A stretch of 64,000 nt of DNA from Gordionus sp. m RMFG-2023 (lineage: Eukaryota; Nematomorpha; Gordioida; Chordodea; Parachordodidae): assembly GCF_954871325.1 (NCBI RefSeq), contig NC_088779.1, positions 23,856,869 through 23,920,868 of the forward strand, written 5' to 3'. Numbering within the stretch: position 1 is the stretch's first letter; each line of letters starts with the position of its first letter. The position numbers were made by a program, and so were the translations under genes. The notes under the pieces are model-generated. The model did not search any database, had not been told where the DNA came from, and worked only from the letters and a program-made list of their open reading frames with translations. This document shows positions 36,301-49,700 of the stretch, piece by piece.

Positions 36301-37648
36301 GATCGGCCAAAAATTTGGATTCCTACTTTTTCGATGAAGTAATAAAAACTAAAAAAAAATCCTTTATATTTTAATTTAAAATGACATAAAACTTGGTATG
36401 TAAAAAAAACTCATAAATAAAAATACCAGAAAATCATGGGTTTTCGTTTTCTCCATATATAAAATAAATAATATTTAAAATTTTAAGGCATAAAAAACAT
36501 TTAAAAATTTTGTGAATTAATATGTAAAACTCACTGAACATTAAGATTCTGATTTACTCAATGACGGGATTGATTCATAAACGTGTATCAATACAAATTA
36601 GCTGGGACATGCCCATCTAAATATTTTATATGAAATTTTTTTTCCAAAAAATAGTTACATTTATTCAGGCTCTGTCCAAGATACTTAAAAATTTAATTAG
36701 CAAACTTTAAAATTTTTATCGAAAAAAGTAAAAATAAGCTTCCTTTAAATACAAAAATAAAAACATGTCCAAAATATAATTTCTAATAAAAATTAAAAAA
36801 TTATACGATTTCATTAAAATTTTAAAACTTTTGAAAAGCTTTAAAACTTTTTTTCGTATTTTTTAAAAAAGATTTTGGAAATCCTTAATAAAAATTCTTA
36901 TAATGGAAACCAAAATGGCATGTCGTCAGCTGATTTGTATTCAAATTGGAAATGCATTTTAATGAATGAATAATCAGTCAAGACAGATATTATGTCATTA
37001 GATCGACTATAATTATAATCGAATTATAGGTCATCTGCGTTAACAGATTCAACGAAGGCGGCATCGCTCAATTAACTCACGATATAAAAAACGGATTTTT
37101 CGTCCTATTTTCGGCTTACTCAATTATCCCCGAAACTTTATTTAAAAGGTGAAAAAAAATATCATAAGATATTAAATGGGTTTAGGTAGGGCTAAGAAAA
37201 AATTAAAAGAAAAATTTGGGCTTTTGAAATTATTCAAAAAATAAATGATAATTTTTTTTTGTTCTTAAATTAATATTTGAATTTTCAAAATTTTATACAC
37301 ACTCAAACAATTTTTTTTCCCAATAATTATTAAAATATGGCATATATTAATTTAATCGATATTCCTTTATATATTTTTTAATATAATTTCTCTGAGAATA
37401 ATTTATATTGATTAAAATATTCTATTTTATGTGAAACATATTGCAGGACATGTGATGCCTTATTAATTTTAAACCTAAATCGTGGGACCTGCTTGTTATT
37501 GGAGGAAAATTTGAAAGAAATAGACGCAGAATATGACGATACTCTCAAAAATAGCAAACGGCTCACAGAAATATTGAATGACATTTGTGTTAAAGTTTTA
37601 AATTTAGAGGAAGTCCTAAAAATTTTGTTATCGCGTAATTTGATGTAA
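24320..37648 (+). CDS. RINT1: RINT1/Tip20-family Golgi-ER tethering protein
   Basis: RINT1 is a subunit of the NRZ (Dsl1) complex that tethers Golgi-derived vesicles at the ER and also binds RAD50. Proposed exons: 24320-24493, 24528-24674, 24717-24811, 26173-26352, 26590-about 26776, about 28176-28379, 29531-29621, 30598-30732, 32781-32864, 33232-33378, 34526-34749, 35102-35177, 35381-35653, 35926-36079, 36158-36338, 37030-37148, 37447-37648. Phases agree at every junction except the exit from exon 5, where no GT donor was found. Diagnostic pieces are SQYGWPV, EPFYKRFKYHF, KPEWYYSQILEWI, DDTFSHIIDESILF, QIELLDDFRIRL, NRFNEGGIAQL and LLILNLNRG. The N-terminus is coiled-coil-like (IEKLEILYQ...DLIKNDEKN). 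The total is about 890 codons against 792 in human, partly from an acidic, low-complexity exon at 35381. The start codon is the least certain point. Confidence 0.9.
24985..25160. repeat. about 86-bp tandem duplication in a RINT1 intron
   Basis: Two diverged units, each with ATTAGGATATGAC and GAAACATGTCCAAAATCT. It lies in the long third intron. The rest of that intron (24812-26172) shows no exon. Confidence 0.8.
25455..25560. repeat. remnant of intronic foldback MITE, family B
   Basis: A small hairpin (GCGCCATTTT...AAAATGGCGTT) is followed by an arm matching the right arm of the element at 30222-30447 (shared GCATTTAATGAATGAAT and TCTAGTAGT). A third related arm lies near 36912-36990, also in a RINT1 intron. 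Confidence 0.6.
27165..27346. mobile_element. TAGTGTTGTTAAA-family MITE, eroded copy
   Basis: The right end reads inward as TAGTGTTGTTAAACGG and GCCCGATTTGGGTC. The left end is degraded (AACCGGCCCGATTAAT). Same family as 39964-40159 and 54686-54907. It sits in the intron after RINT1 exon 5. Confidence 0.6.
27525..27764. mobile_element. 240-bp MITE with about 50-bp terminal inverted repeats
   Basis: The left end TAAGACCATTTCCAAAGCGG pairs with TAGGCCATTTCCAGACAGG read inward from the right. Both continue through ACGTT, AAAGCGGTTT and GAGGCATGT. No target duplication longer than TA could be defined, so the superfamily is open. It is intronic in RINT1. Confidence 0.75.
30222..30447. mobile_element. 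foldback MITE, family B (about 226 bp)
   Basis: Long inverted arms: the left arm TATACTAGATTAGCGATTC...CATACATAGGCGTCAGCT pairs with the right arm CATACATAAGAGTCAGCTGC...TCTAGTAGTGTATA read inward. The arms meet around GCGCCATTTTGTGG and CAAAGTGGCGCT. It lies in a RINT1 intron. Related arms occur near 25485 and 36912. Confidence 0.75.
31589..31862 (-). other. unidentified exon-like ORF nested in a RINT1 intron
   Basis: About 85 codons open on the minus strand, entered from a good acceptor (ATCATTTAG) near 31858 and ending in a stop at 31589. The protein is unlike AT-rich noise: it has a Lys-rich start, then KYEKYKWLTGYEFSNSL, QLFPKEKYAWN and HEELIAHLQLLIQLK. I do not recognise the family. 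It could be the last exon of a nested antisense gene, an old retrocopy or a transposon piece. No partner exon was found with confidence in the intron. Confidence 0.4.
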
Positions 37649-37797
37649 ATTTTATTATGAAGTCTTACAAGAAATATTTATGGGCTTACAAAGATATTTT
37701 TTTTATAAATAAATATGATTATAGTTAATTTATTAATATATGAATAATAAATATTTTCATTCATTATATTATCTTGACCCAATCAGGCACTCTTCTA
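37649..37797. terminator. shared 3' region of convergent RINT1 and IFT121 genes
   Basis: Only 149 bp lie between the two stop codons. A plus-strand AATAAA at 37708-37713 can serve RINT1, and a minus-strand AATAAA at 37734-37729 can serve IFT121. Cleavage downstream of each would make the two 3' ends overlap by a few tens of bases. Confidence 0.6.
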
Positions 37798-40700
37798 TCA
37801 ATCACTTTTATTAGAAATGGGGAAATGACAAAGGGGGCAATTTTTTATAGCCTGAATTTCTGAGGTATAGGCCTTGCGCTTACATAACCTGCACGTCCAT
37901 ATGTTATTTATGTCCTCTTTCTGTCTAAGTATAGTAGAATGAGAGGTGGTGGTCAAGTCAGCCAGTGGTTTCCCGCTTACCACGCTAATTATCTTTTTGA
38001 AATCGAGTTTTATATCGATTTCACACGAATCGCAATTAATGAAATTATCATCGTTCATGTCAGTGTTGTCGGTCGAAATGTAGTCTTTCCAAACTTTCGA
38101 AATATCGATTTGATTATGATCTTTAAAATCACGGTAAATCACTCGAAGGGTATCTGAAGATAAAACCTTAGAACACAAGACGCATTTTAATTCGATTGGA
38201 CATTGAATTACGGATTTGTTGGTTTTGGATAAGGATTTCGTGTATGACACGCGATTTTTCATGCTATCGCAGATTTGTATCATGGTACCTTGGTTAGGAT
38301 CCGCATGCGAAAGATGGGAGTTTGTTTGATACTCCTTAAGCTTAGAGAGACCCCATAAGCAAATGTTGTAAAAGGAACAGCGGATAGAAGCAAAAACTTG
38401 GAAAATATAATTAATTTAATATATTATATAAGAAAACCTAAATATTTTAATAAATATTAAGCGTGATTTTACTTAAAGTCGTATATAACTGTGTCAGATT
38501 AAGCTCTAGTTCGTAATTTTGCAGTAGAAACAATAAGCTGTTGATTGCATCACCATAGTTTTCTAAGACAAATATAATTTAAGAGGACATGTTCAATTAT
38601 AAAAATAGACATATTCCATCAAAATTCTATTCAATTTATATCCTTTAATATCAGAGATTTTTCACCCATTCATGCATTAACTGTCAAATATAAAATTATT
38701 TAGGAGCTTATCTTCAAAATAAAAATCTGTATCTAGTAAAATTAATTTTATTAATTTTTTCTAAAATATCGACCCTGATTTTTTTAGTGGTCCATTCGAT
38801 ATATCTGCTGATAATTGATATAAATAAGAGATGAAGGCTACTAGTCGGTCTGGAACCGGTTTTTAAAGATCAAACCTTAAAATTCGGAAATTGCGAATCT
38901 TGGTTCGAACCGGTTATAAAAAATTTATATTTATTTTCTAATTAAAAAATGATAATAAAGTAAACGCAATAGTAAATATATTTATTACTATTGAAATAAT
39001 ATAGATCAGCATCCTTAAGATTAGATTGCAAAATTTTCTTAAAATATTTCACAAATGACAGGATTATATCATCTTGCTTGATAAATCTATTAATCTTCAT
39101 TTTTGCTAAGGGCATCTGCTTTGAAAAAAAATCAGATTCACCGATACTTTTAATTAAAAAGTGGCACATTAAGCCATAAATTTATAAAATAAAAAAATTT
39201 CTAAATAAGTAAAATAGAAAGTGATTTAAAGGTAAAGTAATTGTTTATTGAATGTATAAACATTTTTTACTTTTTAAATTTCCTATTGTTTATACTTACT
39301 ATGTTGATTATAAAAAGATAATATATATAAAAAAATTATCGGTGATAGTCACATTCTGGCCTAAACCATGGTCCGAACCGATATATTAAATAATATCCAC
39401 TATTTTTTATATGCTGCATTAGCTAATTTTGTTATTCATTAATTGCCATCTATATTTATATGTAATCGTATTATACTTTGATAAAACTGCTTTTGAGCCA
39501 ACACTAAGAAATGGTACACGTCCGCCTTAAACAAGGATTCTTTTAATAACTGCACGAATTCGTGCGATCTCATTTCTGCGTCCAATATGTTGCCCAAGCT
39601 ACCTTTATTCTATATAATTTATATATTATATGGATTTTTTTATATTTGAATCGTTGAGTTAAAAAAAAATGGAAAACACATGTGCCATTATGATCATTTT
39701 AATAGGTTCTGATTGCAATCCTGTAAATCAGCCCAAAGCCGGGCCTAAAAAATATTTTAAAATGGAACCAGAACCTAGGTATAAAAAATAATGTTGTTTT
39801 TCGTCTTATTCTTTATCTTTATTATTATAGTAAAGTACAATATGAATTAAAAGGAGAACGATTATATTTAAATTATGAATCGTGGAAAATAAGGTTCCAA
39901 CAAGCAGACTTGTGATAACTATTTCTACCAAGATTCTTTTATTTAATATAATCTTCATACAAATAGTGTTGTTAAATGGCTCGTTTTGAGCCGATTTTTA
40001 AAAAAGTCATTATTTTATCCAGAAAAATAATGCGCAAACCTGTGGATTCTGCTCATAGATGGCACAAAGATTTGGATATCTATTAGAGGAATCTCGAGGC
40101 TTTCTGGAAAAAATAATGAGTTAACCGTTTTTAAAAATCGGTTCCGTTTAACAACACTACACACAAACATTTCTATGTATATCAAAAACTTTTTGTAATA
40201 TTTTTTTTTATACAAATTACAAACAACAAAATCGTCTATATAAAATAAAATACAAAACATACTATATATTTACCTTGGCCTCGGAGCCTTGTGGGGTCAG
40301 TTTTTCTTCATAAATTTCTAATTTTTTCTTATTTTTTCTCAATACTTTGCAATGATTCATGTACAACAACGCCATTAAAACGTAAATTTTTTTAAGAGTT
40401 ATACATGATAATGGGTCATCTTTCGTAAAGGGCAAATGCGTCAATTTCTAAAATTAATAAAAATTTGAATAGATAATCAATTTTATTTTATATTAAGTTT
40501 TGGTAAGGTTTGAATTCCAAGAGTTTTTTTTGATTGGTTAAAATTTTAAATTATTATATAAAGATAAATTTTAGATCATAATTATATTATAATAAAATTT
40601 GCATAATTTTTTTTATAAAATTACCAGTTGTTAAAAGATGATTTTCCATTTTTTTCAAATAATCTATGGTTCTAAAAGACTTCTTATGATTTCTTTTTCA

Positions 40701-43700
40701 CATCTTCGTAAAATTTTGCCAATCAATGTTTGCCAGCAAATTACATATTTTATGTAGAGCTAATCATTTTAAGAGAGGGATTTTCAATTGAAAATGGCAC
40801 AATACCATCGATAACAAAATTAAATTGTCTAAAAAGGGGTTGGGTTATGTTTTGAGGTATTTATATATATATTGATGGGTCGTTTTGTTAATGAAGAGGG
40901 CGACGAGGAGTCTAGTTCTACATTTTCTTTTTGCTTTTGTATTTTCATTAAAAGCATCCCATGCTTTCTCTTAAAATTGTATATATTTAGATTTACTCTT
41001 CAAATATTTAATTTGGGGAGAAAGAACATTTAAATATTTTATTATGATGTATTAAATTGAACAAAAGATTTTTATAAAATTATTTAATGCAAATGTGATA
41101 TAAAAGTCGAAAAAATATTAATATAATTAGTTGTTCATAAAATTATTTAGTATGAAAATGTAATGTTATATAAAAGTCTAGAAAAATTTATAATATGAAT
41201 CAGTTTTTTGTTTGTTTAAAGTAAAATATTGTGATTTACAATTTAAATAAATAAATTTGGTTAATTTTTGGATAATTATTATTAAAATGCTATTATTTGG
41301 TAACCAGGTTGATTTAAAATAGCAAACATTTTATAATCAATCAGAGACTTGTTAACTTTATTTTGAGAGATTATTTTAAAATAAGCTTTATAAATTGGCC
41401 AAGGAAATTAAATATTTGAACCCTGTGATGCTTGGCTGATCCTTTTTTTAGTTTTTTTTAAATCATCATTAATAGCATTATTTTCCATGTTGCCGTCATC
41501 CAATGCGTAAAATAAAGTGTGTCATTGATTATTTTGTCAAAAGACCTCAAAACATAACCCAAACCCTTTTAAACGATTTAACAATTCATTTTGTTATTTG
41601 ATGGTATTGAGCCATTTCCAAATTTTGAAAATTCCTCTTTTATTAATTGTCAAAACATTAAACCCGTATAATTTTCCAAAGATGAGAAAAAAGGGAAAAA
41701 AAACGTAACCTTTTAGAACCAACAATTATTTGGGGGAAAGTTATCTGTATCAAGCATGTTTAAGAATTTATCTTTATTTAGATCAATTTTATTGAAGAGT
41801 ATCTTTTAATAACTCTGGAAATAATAATCAATAAACAACATAACACCTGTGATAAATTTTGGGCAGCCAACAAAAACTCTCCTTGTGCTGAATAAAATTT
41901 CATGCGATCAGAAAATGGCAAAAGGTCTAAGGAACAATTAGCTGATTCGTGGTCCATAAGCGCTAATTTTTCCATATTTTGTATGTCCATTATTTCTTTT
42001 AAGTTGGGCTGATTCAATAAATCAAAACGTTTCGTTTCAATACAAATGTCGATCGCAGACTGGCACTCTCCCATCTGAATATGAATTATATAATAAATGT
42101 AGTTACATTTATTTTTCTTTCTTGTATTCATATAAAATAATGTTTTGAAGAGTGGTGTCCTTTAGCTCTTATCATTAATATGCGATGCCAATGTTTTGAT
42201 ATTTAACAAAATCTGATAAATCTTTGATAATAATGGGGACTTTTCATTCAATATACTAAGTAGAGGGCCTGCCATGGTACCGACATCAAGATACTGGGTG
42301 TTCAGATTCATACCGCATTTATATCTGTGATTATTCTTTGAATTTTTAAACAAAATAATTCCGGGCCAAGGGGATCCCATTATTGTATACATTGCTCGTG
42401 GGGATGGAATCGTATATTTATCGACTTTCAGAGCTGTAGGAGTCGTATAATTGGGGAAAATTTGGATGCATATTAATTTTAATATATTTTTTAATAAAAA
42501 TCTATTTTGTTATAATAAAACATTTACAAATTGCTCGAAAGAAATATGGAAGGGGGTGGGGGGGGGGGTGTCGATATTATACTTTCTGAATTAATTTCCT
42601 GATAAAAATATTTTTAAAACGCAAATTCACAATATTTTACACGATTTAAAACCTCGTAAGTGAAAAAAAAAAATTAGAACCGGAGGTAAAAAACCTCTGT
42701 ATTTTTATTTTCGTAAAAATTATTGGCTATAATAATTTTTTTCGACATTTAAATTTATTAAGAGAAATACAATCTCCATCCACAATTAAGATATTAAAAC
42801 TAAATTTGACTAAACTTTGTAATATGATATATTTGTTTTATTAGATAAATCATAATTATGTATATACAAATTAAATATAGAATAATTATTAATTGACATC
42901 TAATATTGAAAGAAATTGCTCATATGAAACAGACACGTCAAATTGAGCTTCGATTTCTTTCGGAAACTTGGAACATGAATCAAAGCACTCTAACCGACGA
43001 ATAATGTGAAGAATGGAAATACCGTTTTCCTAACCTTGTTGGGAATAAACACACATCAATTGAGTATTAATTTTAACAAAATGAAATGCGATGTGGCAAC
43101 TGATGAAACCAAATTTTAACGTTGACGTGTGGGTAGATGGACACCGAGAACTAAATCTCAGTTATAAAAGCAAAATTCGGTTAAAGAAACTTTGCGAGGA
43201 ATACCGTGATTGGGTAAGAAGCCATTAAGATTTTATAAAAACGATTTCTATTCAATACATGGTCCAAACCTTAACAATAATTTTTAAAATTCAAAGCTAA
43301 TCATAAGTGTTTGTAATTAGAATTTTTTTTAGGATATATTTCACACATCGCAACTAGAGGAGACACGGGAATCCTGCAGAACTCGTGGGATAATTTTCCT
43401 ACCAACCTTGTTAAATACATTAGAGTTTAGCCTCCATACTTTTGCGGGCCCTTCAGTTCGGGTTTACCTATTATTCAGACGAATCCTCAATTTTTTAAAA
43501 AAAATATAGAGACTAATTCTACCAAATATTTAATAAATTTAAAAATATGTTTAAAAATCAACAAAATAACTAATGGAAAATAAATACTTTGGCTAAACAT
43601 TGTATCAACTGTTCGTACATACCTTGAGCCCTGAAAATGGATGCTAATTTCTATTTCAATTTTAATTAAAGCATTAAAAAAGTAGTTTCATTTATACTAA

Positions 43701-46700
43701 TAATACTTGAAGCACGTCTTTATCACTGTCAGGGTCTAAAGAATTAAGTAACTGCACCATGTTTGTAAAATGATCATCCGAATTGAGATAACATTCTATG
43801 AGTTTGAAATAAGATTTACCTTCTTTGTAAAAGGGTATCGCCTTTTTCCTAATCATGTGTATAAAAAAATTTTCATTAAAATGGACCGATCCCTAAAAAT
43901 AAAACGTAAATTTTAAACCAATCTGAGAGTAGTCTTCTAGTAATTTAAAAAAGAAAGAAAGAGAAAGAAAAAAGAAAGCTTTTAAATAATAAATTTTCCT
44001 AACAATAAACTTTACCTTTATTTAAAAAATAAAAAAACCTCTTTGGTTCTGGTTCCACTCTCTTAACTTTACTAACGGAATATTTAAAAAAAAAATAAGA
44101 AGAGAAGTTTTTACCAATTATTTTTGGAAAGATAATGATCTCCTATACTCATAAGGGCTTGTGTTTTGAATTGGTATATCTTTTTCAGGATAGCTTCATC
44201 ATCGTCATGGAGATGTTCGTTAGTATTCATAAGATCCAATATATTATTCCTATCATCATTTTCCTTTTCTTTCCTCTGAATGGGGTTAGGATCGATCATG
44301 ATTATAGAGGTAGAAATACGTTCTCTTTGTCGGTATTCTTGAATAAATTTTCGCGACGTTTCGAGTAGCTTGTTAAGATTACCAATAGATCTATAAAACT
44401 TCAATAATTCTAACCTTGACAAAAGAAATATATAAAATGAGATAAATTTCTTTTTTTAAGTGAATATCAATTTTAGCCATATAATGTTATTAATTAATTA
44501 GTTTGAAGAGTCTTTTTAGCCATATAGTGGGTTATTATATATCCGAAAAAGAACAACATATGACAAGAAAAGGTTCATAACGTGGCATGAGGATTCGATT
44601 ATTCCATCTCCATTTTTCGTAATTTTACAGGAGAACAATTTAAAAGATTAGGTTTTTAGTTGTTTTCAATAGGATGGTTAACCTTACATTGGCTATAATT
44701 TATATTTTTATAAATATTTTGGATTTTATATATGTAATAAAAAATTGATTTATGAAAAGTCATTTTTGAAAAAAGTGGACATGGAATAACCTAATTCTCA
44801 GGTAACGATATAATAAATCTAAGTTTACAAAAAAAAAAATTATATTTTTGGTCATGTCAGACAAATATTTACTTTTTTAATATAAAACAACGATTAATTA
44901 CACCAAATACACACTGGACGAACATTGATTCATGCTATTTACGTCATTACAATAATATTAACTTTTTAATATAAAAACTTTAGGTTTGAGTTAATGAGCT
45001 CCGTCTCCGCTGATTCAAAGTCCTTTATCAGTATAAAGATTAAAGCATTCTTAAGATGCACCAAATTTCTATGGTTAGCCTGCCGATTGATATGAATGGT
45101 TAATATGATTTACTTTTTTTTAAAAAAAGTAATTTCCTTCACAATTTAAATTTTTTTTAATTAAAGTTTCGAAAAATTGGTGACCATCGTGTAATAATAA
45201 CTTGATGTGGGGAAAAAAGTTTTGATTATATTTAAATATAAGATTTAGGTTCCCGTTCTATATCGCTAAAAATTGGATCACCCATTAATCAAATTGGGAA
45301 TATGGATATTTCCTTATTGTTGGCGATTTTTTTTATAAAAAACTCAATTTATACAAGTGTTTACTTCTCTTGCATCTATTAATATTAATTTCAAATTTAC
45401 TTAAATTTTTTTTTCTAAGAGATATAAGCGAGATTTGCAATTTTTAGTGATTTAGAACCTATCCCAAATATTACAATGTTACTAAAAGTGTTAAATTGAT
45501 TTAGAGTTGCACTAGGACAACATTTTTTTTAAAATAGATGCCATTGGTTTATAATCATGAATCATGATAATAATCCAATTCAAGGAAATTTTTTAATTGG
45601 ATGATATATATTTAAAATTATACAATATAGAATTAAAGGTTAGAAAGATATGGGGTGGGGTTAATTGAAATTTTGAAAGATATGGCATTTAGGATTAAGA
45701 TATATTAAAAATCGTTTTCAATAAAATTCTATATTTTGAAGCTCCACATTTTTATTAATGATTTGTAAAATCTGACAGATCATGTGAGTAACAATAATTT
45801 CCTTGAGTTGAGCCATAATCAAATACCATATGACCTCGCATTTCAACATTTATTGATTAACAATTTAAGGCATAAAAAATTTCATTAATGACTTTTTCAT
45901 TAATCTTTATGGAAATATTTTCTTTTAATGTTTAAAATTATTCATAATAAAAGGTTACTTCCGCTACACAATTCTAATGAAAACAAAATTAACAGCACTT
46001 TATCTTTATTTTCATATCGGGTTACAAATTTGTATATCAACTTCTTTTATTTATCAACTCACCCCACTCTACACACTTACCGGTGTCGGTCAGGCGTGAT
46101 GATGTCAGTAAATCAGTTAGAATATAAGGTGGGTATTTTGATTTTGTCCTAATTTTTGAAGCGGTCATGTCATTTAGAGGCGATAACAGGGAAGAACTTT
46201 TATACTAAAAGAAGTTTTAAATAGTATTTTTCGAGAAATAAAATGTATCTAAAACGTGTTTAATGGAATTAGTTTATCGTAAGAAAGGATCTGGGTGGTA
46301 AGAGAAGGTAAAAAAAAATTTTAAAAACGAAGTTGCAAAATTTTTGGACAGAATTCTTAGGAATATTTTGCACCAGTAGTCAGGGGTAGTTTTGTTAAAA
46401 AACCTGATTTGGATAGATTATTATGATGTAAATCTTTGCTCATAGATGGAAAAACGGTTTGGACCTCTATAAAATCTTAATAGTATAATTTTTTAAAAAT
46501 TAACCGAGCGAGCCTAACAGGTTACTTGACTTATGGCTTAATTGTATTAATATAAAATAGTTATGAGTTAATTATCATATTTGTTAGGCACTAATATTGG
46601 TTAATATGGAAATAAACAGTTGGTGAGGATTTAATTCTCCTGAATTGATGTTTTTTTTACTATTCTACCCAATTTTATTTTATAAAATATAGCATAAAGA

Positions 46701-49700
46701 TCTCACCATTTGGGCTTTTTTGATTAGATAAAGTGACGCGTAATCTTCTAATTTTTGGGCGGATAATTCGGCAGTTTGGAGATCAAATTGATCCAATGAG
46801 TTATCATATATCATTTTCCTAATTGAAAAAATAAAATATATAAAATGAAATGAAATAAGGTTATTCAATGACCTATTTGTGATGGTAAAATGCGTTCTGA
46901 ACTTTTATTATTATTATTTATAATATTAATTTGGATAAAATATTTTACCACAAAATTTTATGGGGCTTTCTATTAACGTACTCGATAGCCTTATTAATAT
47001 CGCCAGATTTCAGAATACTTTTCAGTTTTGACACCAACTGCGTATAAAAAATTAATTTTTTTTTTTTTATAATTTTCGATTTATAAAATAAATGCATTTT
47101 CAATTTAGTTCTTTCCAAGAAAAGAAAAATTAAATAAAGCGGAAAATCGAAAATTGAAATGTACAAATCATTGTTGAAATTTGTTTTAAAAAATTCTCAG
47201 GAATTTCTGCAAAATGAAAAATACCCTAGAATTTATGATGATAAGAATCTCTTTGCAGGGCAAATCTGTTAATTTATTCGCCAACCCCTCGTACAACGAA
47301 TTTAAGTTTAAAATAACAATTTGCATATCGTAATATAAGATGGGGCCCTTGGCCCAGGAATTCGATTTATCGCTGCTGCTGCCATCGGTGTTTTGGAGGA
47401 TTTTCGATTTAGAATTGTAGCAAAATGCTTGCGGGTCATTCTTTATAAAGATGCAAAAATGATTAATATGATTTTGTATAATAGGCTAGAATCAAGGTTC
47501 AATCTGAAATTCAAATGATTTCTCGGTCTCTACCCAAGTCAAATATGCAAAAAAGGAGCCCAGCCCCAAAACTGGATCTGAGTCTAATAAAAGTAAAGGA
47601 TATTAAAGAGAAAGATATGAATAACCCCTCATGTCCGTCTATTTTATCATTGTTTTGAAAGAGTTGGATATTTTCAGGGGGATAAGATGTTGATAAAATG
47701 GCGGATTTTAAAATTAAGAGTAAAAAGATATTTCTGTGATTTATTATATAGGGAAAATCTGCCTCTGTCAAAACACTGCCTTGCCACATAGCGAGGACCT
47801 GATAATCCCAATAAGAACTTGATATAATATCGATCGAGAAACACAAAGTTTCCACGTCAAAATACTTACCATTAAATTTGTAAAAAAAGAGAAAATAATT
47901 TTATAAGTGTTTTCTTGCTAAACAATGGCTCAACAACACTGGTACTAGAGTATAAAATTATATTTTAAATATTAATTTTGATACCCATCTAGAATTTTTA
48001 TGTTCACAATTTGTAATCTCCTTTGCCAGGATTATGTGGTTGAAAAATTGTGACCCCAACTATGGGTCCTTGATTCGGATGTTTTTTTAAAGGCTTTCGC
48101 TTTGGTTGAACTCGAAAAAATCGACCTAAAATTTGAGTTTGATTCTTATTACCCTAGGTAACGTATTGTTTCTAACTTGCAAAATAAAATTTTAACATAT
48201 TTCGCAAGTTTGATCTGACAGAAAGAAAGAAATAAATTTAAAGTTCAAGAAATTGATTGTTAATTTTATTTTCAATCTAAGATTATTTTGTTCTAATAAA
48301 TGAGTAAAATGTTAAATAAGAAAATCAATTTTGTTTATATTCGAATTAAATTTATAGCAGCATCAAGTTTGAAATTTTTATTTCAGGAAAATCGGACAAA
48401 TTATTTCCCACCTAGCTTAACGTTAGTAATATTTTTAGCTTAAGTTTTTAACCGAAAACTATCACTTTGTCCTCGGTGTTTTTCTTAAAAAAAACAGCAG
48501 CACAAATTTGGAAGAAACTACTATAAATTAGATGGCCTTAATGTTAACGATATTTTTTCGGCAAGCGCCTGAAGATTGAGCCGAAATGACATTTAACTAT
48601 TACCCAACTATAGCTAAGGCTTCAATAAGTTATGACCTCAAAATATTAAGAAAAATATTTAGTGAATTCTAAACTTGCGCCCATTTGAACGCCCAAACGT
48701 TTTCGATTTTAACATTGCGAAACCATTCATTAAAATTCTGGGAACCATTTAGCTTCGGTGTATCCTTAATCTTGGCGGTCTCTTCAAAGGATGACATCAT
48801 TCCGAACTTCAAGTTTCCACTACAATCTAACAGTGCTATTATCCTATTTTAAAAAAATTTTCTTATATAAAAATAGAAGTTTGGTATATATATTTGTAAA
48901 ACTCTATAAGAATAGCAATTATAGGGTTAACAATTATCCCCCTACACCCTTTCAAAAAAAAATTAAAAACATACCTATTAACAGCTAAAAACAAAAGCCT
49001 ATAAGGTAGGCAACTTAAAATAAAAATTCAACGATTTTTGATTTAAGAACATAAAAAGAATGCTTTTCATGAGGAAATATTTTTTAAAAAAAACTTAAAT
49101 TTTGTTGAATTTTAAAAGATTTATGCTCAAAATAATTTTGGCCAAAAAACCCAGTTTAAAGGTTTACCATATGATCGACTAAAATGAGATTGGTATCTTT
49201 TTTAAAATTATTATTATTTTTAATAGGAGTAATGAATACGGTAAATATTATCCATTGAATTTATAAAATATATATTAAAAAAATGCTATTACTTTTGTTA
49301 AAAGTATTTATAATTTAGTTAAAAAATATTATGTATTTATAGATTAGCCAAGTTTTTTTTACGATGAATCACGATTTAAGGAGATAGATTGAAGAGGTGT
49401 GATAAATTTAATAGAACGATCAGTAGCATACGGATTAGAAATCTTGGATAAAAATGTGACTTTAGGAAGGCTGTACAAATTTATATCTCCGGATGTTCTT
49501 CCCTTAAAAAAAGAAATTGTTTATTTTAAAATTAGAAATAATGTAATACAATGTAAAACTTTTATAATATTTTTCCATGCAGTTAGGGATTGTAAGCATT
49601 TCTTTTAAAATATAAAATGTATGAAAATGGTTCGAAAATAATCTTAAAAGATTTGAAATTTTTTTTTGAATCTTCATTGAAATTGAAGATTATTTTTCAA

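Noticed and set aside
38942-39169. Minus-strand ORF in a WDR35 intron as an extra exon
   Set aside because: It lies between exons ending at 39477 and starting at 38562 that join in phase, and nothing in it resembles IFT121.
47511-47855. 114-codon minus-strand ORF as a confirmed WDR35 exon
   Set aside because: The exons at 48675 and 47485 join in phase without it and its match (VLAMWQGSVL) is weak; kept only as a possibility in the gene entry.
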